DNA from: Stappia albiluteola
GTDB lineage: Bacteria; Pseudomonadota; Alphaproteobacteria; Rhizobiales; Stappiaceae
DNA: 64,000 bases
Assembly (NCBI RefSeq): GCF_014050225.1
Contig: NZ_JACFXV010000064.1
Coordinates: 212,692 to 276,691, forward strand
Direction: 5' to 3'
Shown in pieces: positions 18,394 through 26,553 of this stretch; the stretch's first letter is position 1; every line of letters begins with the position of its first letter. The position numbers and the translations under genes are program-made. The notes below the pieces were generated by a model, which saw only the letters and a program-made list of their open reading frames with translations, did not search any database and was not told the DNA's origin.

Positions 18394-19086
18394 ATGTTCA
18401 TCCCCCTGCATGACCACAATCCGCTGGTCCACGTCCGGCGACAATATGTCACATGGGGGATCATCGCCCTGAACGTGGCGGTCTTCCTTCTGGTGGAAGG
18501 CGGCGGCCTGTCCTCGGCGCTGCTCGCCACCTCCGCCCTGTCCTACGGACTGGTGCCGGCGGTCTTCTTCGACCTCAGGGAACTGACGCCGGAACTTGCC
18601 GTCATTCCCGAAAGCCTGTCGATCGTGAGCTACGCGTTTCTCCATGGAAGCTGGCTTCACCTTGGCGGCAACATGATCTTCCTGTGGGTCTTCGGCGACA
18701 ATGTCGAGGACGCGATGGGTCACGGCCGCTTCGCCGTCTTCTACCTCCTGTGCGCCGCCGCATCCGGCTTCGTGCAGGCGGCGATCGATCCGGGTTCCAC
18801 CGTGCCGATCGTCGGGGCATCGGGTGCGGTCGCCGGCATCATCGGCGCCTATCTGGTGCTGCATCCGCGCGTCCGAGTCTGGGTACTCGCGCTCGGCCGG
18901 ATTCCCCTGCGCGTTCCGGCCAGCTGGGCGCTGGTCGCGTGGTTCGGTTTCCAGGTCGCAAAGGCCCTCGGCGATGTCGGCGGCGGAGTGGCCTGGTGGG
19001 CGCATATCGGTGGCTTTCTCGCCGGCGCGCTGCTGATCGTTCCCATGCGCAGGCGGGGCGTTCCTCTCTTCGACAGGGGTCTTTAG
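18394..19086 (+). CDS. Rhomboid family intramembrane serine protease
   Basis: 230-aa polytopic protease that cuts membrane proteins within or near their transmembrane helices. About six hydrophobic helices are visible. The catalytic dyad is S143 in GASGAVAG and H204 in WWAHIGGFLAG, and the H-x-x-x-N signature appears as HLGGNMIFLWVFGDNVED. The substrate is unknown. It resembles the rhizobial rhomboids lacking extra soluble domains. The ATG follows GGGAGG by 5 nt. Confidence 0.92.
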   Translation: MFIPLHDHNPLVHVRRQYVTWGIIALNVAVFLLVEGGGLSSALLATSALSYGLVPAVFFDLRELTPELAVIPESLSIVSYAFLHGSWLHLGGNMIFLWVFGDNVEDAMGHGRFAVFYLLCAAASGFVQAAIDPGSTVPIVGASGAVAGIIGAYLVLHPRVRVWVLALGRIPLRVPASWALVAWFGFQVAKALGDVGGGVAWWAHIGGFLAGALLIVPMRRRGVPLFDRGL

Positions 19087-19141
19087 CCAGCGCCGGGTGA
19101 CGGCAGGTCGCATTTGCGACAACACCTACCTTAGGGCAGCG

Positions 19142-19170
19142 TTGACACCTGCCCTTAGCGTCAGTACGGT
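19142..19170 (+). promoter_or_regulatory. Candidate sigma-70-type promoter upstream of etfB
   Basis: A perfect TTGACA at 19142-19147 is spaced 17 bp from TACGGT at 19165-19170. It lies about 150 bp upstream of the etfB start, overlapping an imperfect AGGGCAG / CTGCCCT dyad (about 19133-19156) that might bind a regulator. The -10 hexamer matches poorly. Confidence 0.4.
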
Positions 19171-19321
19171 CGCCGCCCAATCGTCGGGAAGGGCGGTTTC
19201 CGGGCTGTTTCGGTCCGGACGATATATGCCCCTGGCCGTTTCCAAATGCCGGCGCCAACCGGTCGCCACCATCTGAAGCACGGCATGCTGTTTGCCGTGT
19301 GAACGGGAGGTTCAAGAGCTC

Positions 19322-20071
19322 ATGAAGATCCTCGTCCCCGTGAAGCGGGTGATCGATTACAACGTCAAGGTCCGGGTCAAGAGCGACGGATCGGGTGTCG
19401 ACCTCGCCAATGTGAAGATGTCGATGAACCCCTTCGACGAAATCGCCGTCGAAGAGGCGATCCGCCTGAAGGAAGCCGGCAAGGCCAGCGAGGTCGTCGT
19501 CGTTTCCGTCGGTCCGCAGCAGGCCCAGGAAACCCTGCGCACCGGACTTGCCATGGGCGCCGACCGCGGCATCCTGGTGAAGACCGACGCGACCACCGAG
19601 CCGCTTGCCGTCGCCAAGATCCTCAAGGGCATCGTTGCCGAGGAAGAGCCGGGTCTCGTCATTCTCGGCAAGCAGGCGATCGACGACGACTGCAATCAGA
19701 CCGGCCAGATGCTCGCAGCACTTCTCGGCTGGGCGCAGGGCACCTTCGCCTCGAAGGTCGAGGTTGGCGAGGGCTCGGTCGCGGTGACGCGCGAGGTCGA
19801 CGGCGGCCTGCAGACGGTCGAGCTCAAGCTGCCGGCGATCGTGACCACGGACCTTCGCCTGAACGAGCCGCGCTACGCCTCGCTTCCCAACATCATGAAG
19901 GCCAAGAAGAAGCCGATCGACGAGAAGGCGCCGGACAGCTACGGCGTCGACATCACGCCGCGCCTGCAGGTCGTCTCGACCAAGGAGCCGCCGGCGCGCC
20001 AGGCGGGCGTCAAGGTCGCTTCGGTGGCCGAACTCGTCCAGAAGCTGAAATCCGAAGCCGGCGTGCTTTGA
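19322..20071 (+). CDS. etfB: Electron transfer flavoprotein beta subunit
   Basis: 249-aa small ETF subunit that, with EtfA, carries electrons from acyl-CoA and other dehydrogenases to ETF:ubiquinone oxidoreductase. [19 protein letters not shown] at the N-terminus, [38 protein letters not shown] and the C-terminal VADLVQKL-like tail match the family. The start is the ATG before [10 protein letters not shown] frame opening 10 codons earlier has no family support. etfA follows in the same operon after 23 bp. Confidence 0.96.
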   Translation: MKILVPVKRVIDYNVKVRVKSDGSGVDLANVKMSMNPFDEIAVEEAIRLKEAGKASEVVVVSVGPQQAQETLRTGLAMGADRGILVKTDATTEPLAVAKILKGIVAEEEPGLVILGKQAIDDDCNQTGQMLAALLGWAQGTFASKVEVGEGSVAVTREVDGGLQTVELKLPAIVTTDLRLNEPRYASLPNIMKAKKKPIDEKAPDSYGVDITPRLQVVSTKEPPARQAGVKVASVAELVQKLKSEAGVL

Positions 20072-20094
20072 GAGACGACAAGGAGAACCGATCG

Positions 20095-21036
20095 ATGACC
20101 ACGCTTCTTGTTGCCGAACATTCCGGTGCCGCTCTCAATGACGCGACTGCCAAGGCCCTGACGGCCGCCGCCGCTCTCGGCGGCGACGTTCACGTCCTCG
20201 TCGCGGGCAAGGACTGCAAGGGTGCCGCCGACGCGGCATCCAGGCTTGCCGGCGTCGCCAAGGTGCTGGTGGCGGATGGCGACGGCGTCGCCCACCAGCT
20301 GGCGGAGGCCACCGCTGATCTCATCGTGTCGCTTGCCGGCAATTACGATGCCTTCGTCGCTCCGGCCACGGCCAACGGCAAGAACATCATGCCGCGCGTC
20401 GCCGCCCTGCTCGACGTGATGCAGGTCTCCGACGTCACGGCTGTCCTCGATGGCGAGACCTTCGAGCGCCCGATCTATGCGGGCAACGCCATCCAGACGG
20501 TGAAGTCGCAGGACGCCAAGAAGGTCGTGACGGTGCGCACCGCCTCCTTCCCGGCCGCCGGCGAAGGCGGTTCGGCGGCCATCGAGACGGTCGACGCCGC
20601 CTCGTCCGCGCTTTCCAGCTTCAAGGGCGAGGAGCTTTCCAAGTCGGACCGTCCCGAACTGACCTCGGCGAAGATCATCATCTCGGGCGGCCGCGCGCTT
20701 GGTTCGTCGGAGAAGTTCAACGAGGTGCTGATGCCGGTCGCCGACGCGCTGGGCGCGGCAGTCGGCGCCTCGCGCGCCGCAGTCGATGCCGGCTATGCGC
20801 CGAACGACCTGCAGGTCGGCCAGACCGGCAAGGTCGTGGCCCCGGATCTCTACATTGCCTGTGGTATTTCGGGGGCTATCCAGCACCTGGCCGGCATGAA
20901 GGACTCCAAGGTGATCGTGGCGATCAACAAGGACGAGGAGGCACCGATCTTCCAGGTTGCCGACTACGGGCTGGTTGCGGATCTCTTCGAAGTGCTGCCG
21001 GAATTCAAGGCGGAAGTCGAAAAGCTCAAGGGCTGA
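20095..21036 (+). CDS. etfA: Electron transfer flavoprotein alpha subunit
   Basis: 313-aa ETF subunit that holds FAD. The FAD-binding C-terminal half is clear: [60 protein letters not shown], and [27 protein letters not shown]. The ATG follows AAGGAGAA by 8 nt. The gene shares an operon with etfB and is closed by a strong terminator. The hydroxyacyl-CoA dehydrogenase downstream is separately transcribed but probably belongs to the same metabolism. Confidence 0.97.
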   Translation: MTTLLVAEHSGAALNDATAKALTAAAALGGDVHVLVAGKDCKGAADAASRLAGVAKVLVADGDGVAHQLAEATADLIVSLAGNYDAFVAPATANGKNIMPRVAALLDVMQVSDVTAVLDGETFERPIYAGNAIQTVKSQDAKKVVTVRTASFPAAGEGGSAAIETVDAASSALSSFKGEELSKSDRPELTSAKIIISGGRALGSSEKFNEVLMPVADALGAAVGASRAAVDAGYAPNDLQVGQTGKVVAPDLYIACGISGAIQHLAGMKDSKVIVAINKDEEAPIFQVADYGLVADLFEVLPEFKAEVEKLKG

Positions 21037-21072
21037 GGCCGATATTCCGGCCTCTACCGCGACAAATTAACG

Positions 21073-21097
21073 AAGGCCCGCCTCTTGGCGGGCCTTT
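21073..21097 (+). terminator. Intrinsic terminator after etfA
   Basis: GGCCCGCC (21075-21082) and GGCGGGCC (21087-21094) pair perfectly around a TCTT loop, flanked by AA and TTT. It lies 36 bp after the etfA stop. Confidence 0.88.
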
Positions 21098-21274
21098 CCG
21101 TTGGGCTATGTTAATCTTCGCGCTGCAAAAAAGCTTGTTGGGGTTCTTGCGGTTCGGCGACGAAGTTGCGAAGAATAACGCCTCGCTGACATGGACGGGT
21201 ACAGGAACGGGGAGCGCCCGGAACCGGTTTTCCGTCTCGGCCCAGGCCCAATGAACCGAATGATAGCCGAGTGA

Positions 21275-21318
21275 GAGTGTTTTCCGATCGGATGGAACCA
21301 TCCGATCGGAAAACACTC
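21275..21318. repeat. 44-bp perfect palindrome, repeat module A (copy 1)
   Basis: Arms 21275-21295 and 21298-21318 are exact reverse complements (21 bp) around AA. The unit TTTCCGATCGGATG..CATCCGATCGG..CTCCAGAG closely resembles 26376-26430, so it is one copy of a dispersed element rather than an operator. It ends 44 bp before the start of the hydroxyacyl-CoA dehydrogenase gene and would form a very stable mRNA hairpin there. The rest of the 21098-21362 gap shows no gene. Confidence 0.9.
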
Positions 21319-21362
21319 CAGAGCCAGCAAGTCGGGCTCCAAGAACAGAACCGGGTTAAACG

Positions 21363-22244
21363 ATGGTGGTCGAAATCAAGAAGGTCGGGGTAATTGGCGC
21401 GGGCCAAATGGGCAGCGGCATCGCCCATGTCTGTGCGCTTGCGGGCTATGACGTGGCTTTGAACGATATCTCGACGGATCGCATCCAGTCGGGCCTTGCC
21501 TCGATCAATGGCAACATGGCGCGCCAGGTGTCGAAGGGGATCATCAAGGAAGACGACCGGACCGCCGCCCTCGACCGTATCAAGGCTGCCAACAGCATCG
21601 ACCAGCTCGCCGACGTGGATCTGGTGATCGAGTCCGCGGTGGAGAACGAGCAGGTGAAGCGCAAGATCTTCGCCCAACTCTGCCCGCTGCTGAAGCCCGA
21701 GGCGATCCTCTCCACCAATACCTCGTCGATTTCCATAACCCGTCTTGCCGCTTCCACCGACCGTCCGGAGCGCTTCATCGGCATTCACTTCATGAATCCG
21801 GTGCCGCTGATGGAATTGGTGGAGCTGGTGCGCGGCATCGCGACCGAGGACGAGACTTTCGAAAAGTCCCGCGAATTCGTCGCCAATCTCGGCAAGACCA
21901 TTGCAGTTGCCGAGGATTTCCCGGCATTCATGGTCAACCGCATCCTGCTGCCGATGATCAACGAGGCGATCTATACCCTCTATGAGGGCGTGGGATCGGT
22001 GGAAGCCATCGATACCGCCATGCGGCTCGGTGCGAACCATCCGATGGGCCCGCTGCAGCTCGCCGACTTCATCGGACTGGATACCTGCCTGTCGATCATG
22101 CAGGTGCTCTACGAGGGGCTGGCGGATTCCAAGTACCGCCCCTGCCCGCTGCTGGTGAAATATGTCGAGGCTGGCTGGCTCGGCCGCAAGACGCAGCGCG
22201 GCTTCTACGACTATCGGGGCGAAACGCCGGTCCCGACCCGCTGA
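21363..22244 (+). CDS. 3-hydroxybutyryl-CoA dehydrogenase
   Basis: 293-aa NAD(P)-dependent 3-hydroxyacyl-CoA dehydrogenase that interconverts acetoacetyl-CoA and 3-hydroxybutyryl-CoA. Rossmann motif G12-A-G-Q-M-G17, STNTSSISITRLA, the catalytic His in FIGIHFMNPVPLMELVELVRG, and C-terminal LGANHPMGPLQLADFIGLD are all present. It works in beta-oxidation, butyrate metabolism or polyhydroxybutyrate precursor cycling; the nearby etfBA favours an acyl-CoA oxidation role. It is monocistronic between a palindromic leader and a terminator. Confidence 0.95.
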   Translation: MVVEIKKVGVIGAGQMGSGIAHVCALAGYDVALNDISTDRIQSGLASINGNMARQVSKGIIKEDDRTAALDRIKAANSIDQLADVDLVIESAVENEQVKRKIFAQLCPLLKPEAILSTNTSSISITRLAASTDRPERFIGIHFMNPVPLMELVELVRGIATEDETFEKSREFVANLGKTIAVAEDFPAFMVNRILLPMINEAIYTLYEGVGSVEAIDTAMRLGANHPMGPLQLADFIGLDTCLSIMQVLYEGLADSKYRPCPLLVKYVEAGWLGRKTQRGFYDYRGETPVPTR

Positions 22245-22274
22245 TATCGTGGGTCGACACGGCAAGACTGAGTG

Positions 22275-22303
22275 AGCCCTCCGATGCGTCGCGAGGGCTT
22301 TTT
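22275..22303 (+). terminator. Intrinsic terminator after 3-hydroxybutyryl-CoA dehydrogenase
   Basis: AGCCCTC (22275-22281) pairs with GAGGGCT (22293-22299) across an 11-nt loop, followed by a run of T. It is 30 bp past the stop. Confidence 0.8.
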
Positions 22304-22360
22304 CATGGCAGGGCATGCCTTGGACCGGTGCCCTTTCCTCAAACCCCGAGGTGCAAGCCG

Positions 22361-23851
22361 ATGAACCTCGCCCGCTATTGCCTCACCAATGCACGGCCGG
22401 AAGCGTCCGCCGAAGCGCTCGTGGTGCTGGGCAAAGGCGGCAGCTTGCACGAGCGCTGGACCTATGGCGAGCTCGCCGCCGCCGTCCTTGCCGTCGCGGG
22501 CGGTCTGACGGGGTACGGCCTCGAGCGTGGCGACCGCGTTCTGCTGCGCATCGGCCATTCCGTCGATTTTCCGTTGGCTTTCTTCGGTGCGATTGCCGCC
22601 GGCCTGGTGCCGATCCCCAGTTCCGCGATGCTGACGTCGGAGGAATGCGACACCATCCTGGCCGATTCCGGCGCGAAGCTGGTGGTGCATGACGGGCATA
22701 CCGCCTTGCCGGTGCCTCGCGAGGGCATTCGTTTTCTTGGCGCGGCGGAGCTTGCGCGGCTGAGGACGTCGAAAGCGGTCGACTTCGCGCCGACCGGGGC
22801 GGACGACCCGGCCTTTCTGATCTACACGTCGGGAACGAGCGGCCGCGCCAAGGGTGTGCTGCACGCCCAGCGGGCGGCCATCGGGCGCACGCCGATGTAT
22901 CGCGGCTGGTACGGCATGACCGCAGCGGATCGCCTCCTCCATGCCGGCGCCTTCAACTGGACCTACACGCTCGGCGTCGGGCTGATGGATCCCTGGGCGA
23001 ACGGCGCGACCAGCATCGTCTATGACGGTCCGCGCGATCCCGAAATCTGGCCGGGGCTGATGGAGAAGGCCGAGGCGACGCTCTTTGCCGCCGTGCCGAG
23101 CCTCTATCGAAGGATCCTGAAATACGGCGAGGTGAGCCGGCAAAGCTTCCCGCGGCTGCGTCATGGACTGACGGCCGGAGAGGCGCTGCCGGAAGCCCTG
23201 CACAGCGAATGGATGCAGCGAAGCGGCCGTCCGCTCTACGAGGCGCTCGGCATGAGCGAGATCTCGACTTACATCTCCAGCGGTCCGGATACGCCGACCC
23301 GCCCCGGCAGCCCGGGGCGCGCGCAGCCGGGCCGGAAGATCGCCATTCTCGAAGCGGAATCCGGGAGCGTCGAGCCGCTGCCCGCGGAGGAAACCGGCAT
23401 CCTCGCGGTGCATCGGTCCGATCCCGGCATGATGCTTGGCTACTGGAACCTGCCCGCCGAAACGCGATCGGCCTTTCGCGGCGACTGGTTCCTGACCGGC
23501 GATCTCGCCTCCATCGATGCCGATGGCTATGTCTGGTATGGCGGGCGCTCGGACGATGTAATGAATGCTTTCGGCTATCGGGTCGCACCGCAGGAAGTGG
23601 AGCAGGCCCTCGGCTCCCACCCGTCCGTTGCCGAGGTCGCCGTGACCGATGTCGAGACTGCGCCCGGCATTGCCCTCGTCACCGCCTTCGTGGTGCTGCG
23701 GGAAGGCGCGCAGGCCGACGAAACGGCACTTGCCGCTCACGCCGCCGCGCGGCTTGCCGAATACAAGCGGCCCAAAGTCTATCGCTTCGTCGAGGCCCTG
23801 CCGCGTACCCCGAGCGGCAAGGTCCTGAGGCGGGAATTGAAGCGGAATTAA
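22361..23851 (+). CDS. AMP-forming acyl-CoA synthetase of unknown substrate
   Basis: 496-aa class I adenylate-forming enzyme. It shows FLIYTSGTSGRAKGVLHAQRA (P-loop near residue 155), YEALGMSEIS, LTGDLASIDADGYVWYGGRSDDV, and C-terminal PRTPSGKVLRREL with the catalytic Lys. The layout is closest to benzoate-type and medium-chain acyl-CoA ligases, but no flanking aromatic-pathway genes exist, so the acid is unknown. Being next to 3-hydroxybutyryl-CoA dehydrogenase and etfBA suggests fatty- or hydroxy-acid activation. The ATG after CGAGGTGCAAGCCG is chosen; an upstream ATG adds 11 residues without family support. Confidence 0.88.
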   Translation: MNLARYCLTNARPEASAEALVVLGKGGSLHERWTYGELAAAVLAVAGGLTGYGLERGDRVLLRIGHSVDFPLAFFGAIAAGLVPIPSSAMLTSEECDTILADSGAKLVVHDGHTALPVPREGIRFLGAAELARLRTSKAVDFAPTGADDPAFLIYTSGTSGRAKGVLHAQRAAIGRTPMYRGWYGMTAADRLLHAGAFNWTYTLGVGLMDPWANGATSIVYDGPRDPEIWPGLMEKAEATLFAAVPSLYRRILKYGEVSRQSFPRLRHGLTAGEALPEALHSEWMQRSGRPLYEALGMSEISTYISSGPDTPTRPGSPGRAQPGRKIAILEAESGSVEPLPAEETGILAVHRSDPGMMLGYWNLPAETRSAFRGDWFLTGDLASIDADGYVWYGGRSDDVMNAFGYRVAPQEVEQALGSHPSVAEVAVTDVETAPGIALVTAFVVLREGAQADETALAAHAAARLAEYKRPKVYRFVEALPRTPSGKVLRRELKRN

Positions 23852-23930
23852 CCTTTCTTTCACCCTCAGGTTGCGAAACTCGGCGCTAACTCGAGGACGT
23901 TTTCTTGGAAAGCGCCCAAGGATCAACAGC

Positions 23931-23980
23931 TTGAGCATATCCTTGCTGCCAAATTCGATTCAGAATTGGCGGGACCTGCT
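23931..23980. repeat. Intergenic repeat module B (copy 1)
   Basis: A 50-bp unit TTGAGCATATCC...GACCTGCT that shares most positions with 26437-26486. Outer arms AGCATATCC / GGACCTGCT and inner arms around TCGATTC form nested imperfect dyads. Module A is absent here. It ends 14 bp before the start of a 64-codon gene, immediately upstream of that gene's ribosome site. Confidence 0.75.
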
Positions 23981-23994
23981 CCAGGAGCCCTTTC

Positions 23995-24189
23995 ATGTCC
24001 GTTTCTTCCGTCGCTGGCAGTCTGTCCGCCGCATCCGCCGCGCAAACCCGGTCCCAGCTGTCGGCCGAGTTCGTCAAGCAGAATGCCGATCAGGCTTCCG
24101 CCATTGCCGCGGTCGTGGAACAGGGGGCGGCGAACGCCAAGGCCGCCGCGCCCGCAGGGCTGGGTCACTCGGTAGACGTTACCGTTTGA
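23995..24189 (+). CDS. Small YjfB-like protein (putative motility protein family)
   Basis: 64-aa protein rich in Ala, Ser and Gln, with one predicted amphipathic helix (residues 15-45) and the ending GLGHSVDVTV. Helix QNADQASAIAAVVEQ and the Gly-rich, hydrophobic C-terminus resemble the YjfB/putative-motility family, a group of 50-70 aa proteins with no proven role. No flagellar gene is in the window. AGGAG lies 8 nt before the ATG, which supports translation. It converges on tlpA with a 12-bp gap. The family assignment is by eye and not certain. Confidence 0.6.
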   Translation: MSVSSVAGSLSAASAAQTRSQLSAEFVKQNADQASAIAAVVEQGAANAKAAAPAGLGHSVDVTV

Positions 24190-24201
24190 CGGAGGCTCTT
24201 A

Positions 24202-24864
24202 TCACCCCTGCGGGCCGCCCATAGCGGCCCGTATCAGGGCCTTTGCCTCCTCGGACGACCATTCCGCCGGACCGTACATCGAACCGATCTCGCAGCCTTC
24301 CTTGTCGATCAGCATGGTCGAGGGCAGGCCGGTAGCCCGGCCGCGGGCACGCAGGGCATTGAAGACCCCCATCGTGTTGTCGGCGTAGAAGGCGAGGTCG
24401 TCGACGCCGACTTCCGCCAGGAATTTCTTCGGCTTGTCGGCGGGGCCCCGGTCGACACTGACCGCCACCACCTCGAAATCCTCGCCGCCGAGATCCGCCT
24501 GCAGCCGGTCGAGCGCCGGCATTTCCTTTCGGCAGGGCGCGCACCACGTCGCCCAGATATTCAAAAGCAGCGTCTTGCCCTTGAAGTCGGCGAGCGAAAG
24601 CGGCTTTCCACCCTCGCCGCTGAACGTCAGGTCGGCGACGGAAAGCGGCTTTTGCGATGCAAGGAAGCCGGCAAGCTCGCCTCTGGCAAAGGGCTTGGCG
24701 GCCTGACCGGCCGCAAGGGCCGCCGCGCATTGCCCGCTCTCGCCGACATTGCCATTTGCCCCGCCGATCACGTATACCGCCGCAAGTCCTGCAACGAGCG
24801 CCGCGCCGCCGATCGCGGCAAGTGCGGGGGCTCGGCGGGCGCGCGCTTTCAACTCTTTCGTCAT
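24202..24864 (-). CDS. tlpA: Membrane-anchored thiol:disulfide oxidoreductase TlpA
   Basis: 220-aa thioredoxin-fold protein anchored by an N-terminal helix (about residues 14-35) and facing the periplasm. The active site is W107-C108-A-P-C111 in [17 protein letters not shown], and cis-Pro appears in GLPSTMLID. TlpA reduces the copper site of cytochrome aa3 oxidase in Bradyrhizobium. Cys46 and Cys171 could form the second disulfide seen in TlpA. The start at MTKELKARA is chosen because the frame upstream runs antisense through argH. It is divergent from argH over only 36 bp, the usual rhizobial pairing. Confidence 0.9.
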   Translation of the reverse strand: MTKELKARARRAPALAAIGGAALVAGLAAVYVIGGANGNVGESGQCAAALAAGQAAKPFARGELAGFLASQKPLSVADLTFSGEGGKPLSLADFKGKTLLLNIWATWCAPCRKEMPALDRLQADLGGEDFEVVAVSVDRGPADKPKKFLAEVGVDDLAFYADNTMGVFNALRARGRATGLPSTMLIDKEGCEIGSMYGPAEWSSEEAKALIRAAMGGPQG

Positions 24865-24900
24865 CTCAGTCCAGTCACTTCCATCCCGAGGGGCAAATTC

Positions 24901-26298
24901 ATGAGCAACCGCATGTGGGGCGGCCGTTTCGCCGAAGGGCCCGACGCCATCATGGAGGAGATTAACGCCTCCATCGATTACGATCGCAAGCTCTACCGGC
25001 AGGATATCGAGGGTTCCAAGGCCCACGTCCGCATGCTGGCTGAACGCAATATCGTGTCCGGCGAGGACGCTGACAAGATCGCGGCCGGACTGGACAAGGT
25101 GCGCGCGGAGATCGAGGCCGATACATTTACCTTCTCGCGGGCGCTCGAAGACATTCACATGAACGTGGAATCCCGCCTTGCCGAGCTGATCGGCCCGGCC
25201 GCCGGCCGCCTCCACACGGCGCGCTCGCGCAACGACCAGGTGGCGACGGATTTCCGGCTCTGGGTGCGCGATACGGTCGACACGCTCGACGGGCAGCTGA
25301 CCGAGCTGATGCTGGCGCTGGCGACCCGCGCCGAGCAGCATGCCGGCGACATCATGCCGGGCTTCACCCATCTCCAGTCGGCGCAACCGGTCACCTTTGG
25401 CCATCATCTGATGGCCTATGTGGAGATGTTTGCCCGGGACCGTTCGCGCATGCGCGACGCGCGTGTGCGCATGAATGAATGCCCGCTCGGCGCCGCCGCG
25501 CTTGCCGGCACCTCCTTCCCCATCGACCGGCACATGACGGCTGCCGCGCTCGGTTTCGACCGCCCTTCCGCCAATTCGCTCGACGCCGTGTCGGATCGGG
25601 ACTTCGCCATCGAAGCGCTTGCCGCCGCCTCGATCGCCGCCATGCACCTGTCGCGTCTTGCCGAGGAAATCGTCATCTGGTGCTCGGCACAGTTCGGCTT
25701 CGTGAAACTGTCGGACAAGTTCTCCACCGGCTCCTCGATCATGCCGCAGAAGAAGAATCCGGATGCGGCCGAGCTGGTGCGCGCCAAGACGGGACGCATC
25801 TATGGTGGCCTGACCGGCCTGCTCGTGATGATGAAGGGTCTGCCGCTGACCTATTCCAAGGACATGCAGGAGGACAAGGAACAGGCCTTCGACGCGCTTT
25901 CCAACCTGTCGCTGGCGCTTGCCGCCATGACCGGCATGGTGCGCGACCTCACCCCCGATACGAAGCGCATGAAGAAGGCGGCCGGCTCCGGCTATGCAAC
26001 GGCGACCGACCTCGCCGACTGGCTGGTGCGCGTCCTCGGCCTGCCCTTCCGCGAAGCCCATCACGTCACCGGCCGGATCGTGGCGCTTGCCGTCGAGCGC
26101 GGTATCGAGCTGCACAAGGTGCCGCTTGCCGACATGCAGGCCGTCGAGCCGCGCATCACGGACGAGATCTTCTCGGTGCTGTCCGTCGACAAGTCCGTGC
26201 GCAGCCGCGTCAGCTACGGCGGCACCGCGCCCGCCAATGTCCGCAAGCAGGCCCGCCGCTGGCTGAACGCGCTGAAGCGCGAAGCCGCGAAGGCATAG
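24901..26298 (+). CDS. argH: Argininosuccinate lyase
   Basis: 465-aa member of the fumarase/aspartase superfamily that splits argininosuccinate to arginine and fumarate, the last step of arginine synthesis. It begins [18 protein letters not shown]. Family marks are [40 protein letters not shown] and the mobile loop [12 protein letters not shown] with the catalytic Ser. The ATG follows GAGGGG by 9 nt. In many rhizobia argH is followed by a small lipoprotein gene and lysA; neither is here. Confidence 0.97.
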   Translation: MSNRMWGGRFAEGPDAIMEEINASIDYDRKLYRQDIEGSKAHVRMLAERNIVSGEDADKIAAGLDKVRAEIEADTFTFSRALEDIHMNVESRLAELIGPAAGRLHTARSRNDQVATDFRLWVRDTVDTLDGQLTELMLALATRAEQHAGDIMPGFTHLQSAQPVTFGHHLMAYVEMFARDRSRMRDARVRMNECPLGAAALAGTSFPIDRHMTAAALGFDRPSANSLDAVSDRDFAIEALAAASIAAMHLSRLAEEIVIWCSAQFGFVKLSDKFSTGSSIMPQKKNPDAAELVRAKTGRIYGGLTGLLVMMKGLPLTYSKDMQEDKEQAFDALSNLSLALAAMTGMVRDLTPDTKRMKKAAGSGYATATDLADWLVRVLGLPFREAHHVTGRIVALAVERGIELHKVPLADMQAVEPRITDEIFSVLSVDKSVRSRVSYGGTAPANVRKQARRWLNALKREAAKA

Positions 26299-26375
26299 AG
26301 GGCGGTCCGTATCGGGAGAAGTATAACGGGCGGCGGCCTTGCAGTTTTTCGCGCCGCCCGGCGAGTTCGATGCTA

Positions 26376-26486
26376 GAGCGCTTTCCGACCGGATGCGATC
26401 ATCCGGTCGATAAGACATCGCTCCAGAATCAATGTTTTGAGCATATCCTTGTCGCCAAATCCGATTCGGATTTGACGGGATATGCT
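26376..26486. repeat. Composite intergenic repeat, modules A and B joined
   Basis: 26376-26430 matches the palindromic module at 21275 (GCTTTCCGACCGGATG..ATCATCCGGTCG..CTCCAGAATC). 26437-26486 matches the module at 23931. Module B here has perfect outer arms AGCATATCC / GGATATGCT (26440-26448, 26478-26486) and perfect inner arms CAAATCCGA / TCGGATTTG (26456-26464, 26466-26474). The whole occupies the argH-asmA gap. It resembles the mosaic RIME-type elements of rhizobia in form; family membership is inferred. Confidence 0.85.
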
Positions 26487-26553
26487 GTATGTCACCTTAC
26501 GGCCATGCTTTGGCCTAAACTGCATTTGATTCGAAATTCTTGGAGAGCGCTAC

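Noticed and set aside
24865..26418. Upstream extension of the tlpA frame across argH
   Set aside because: Antisense shadow of argH; TlpA begins at 24864 with its membrane anchor.
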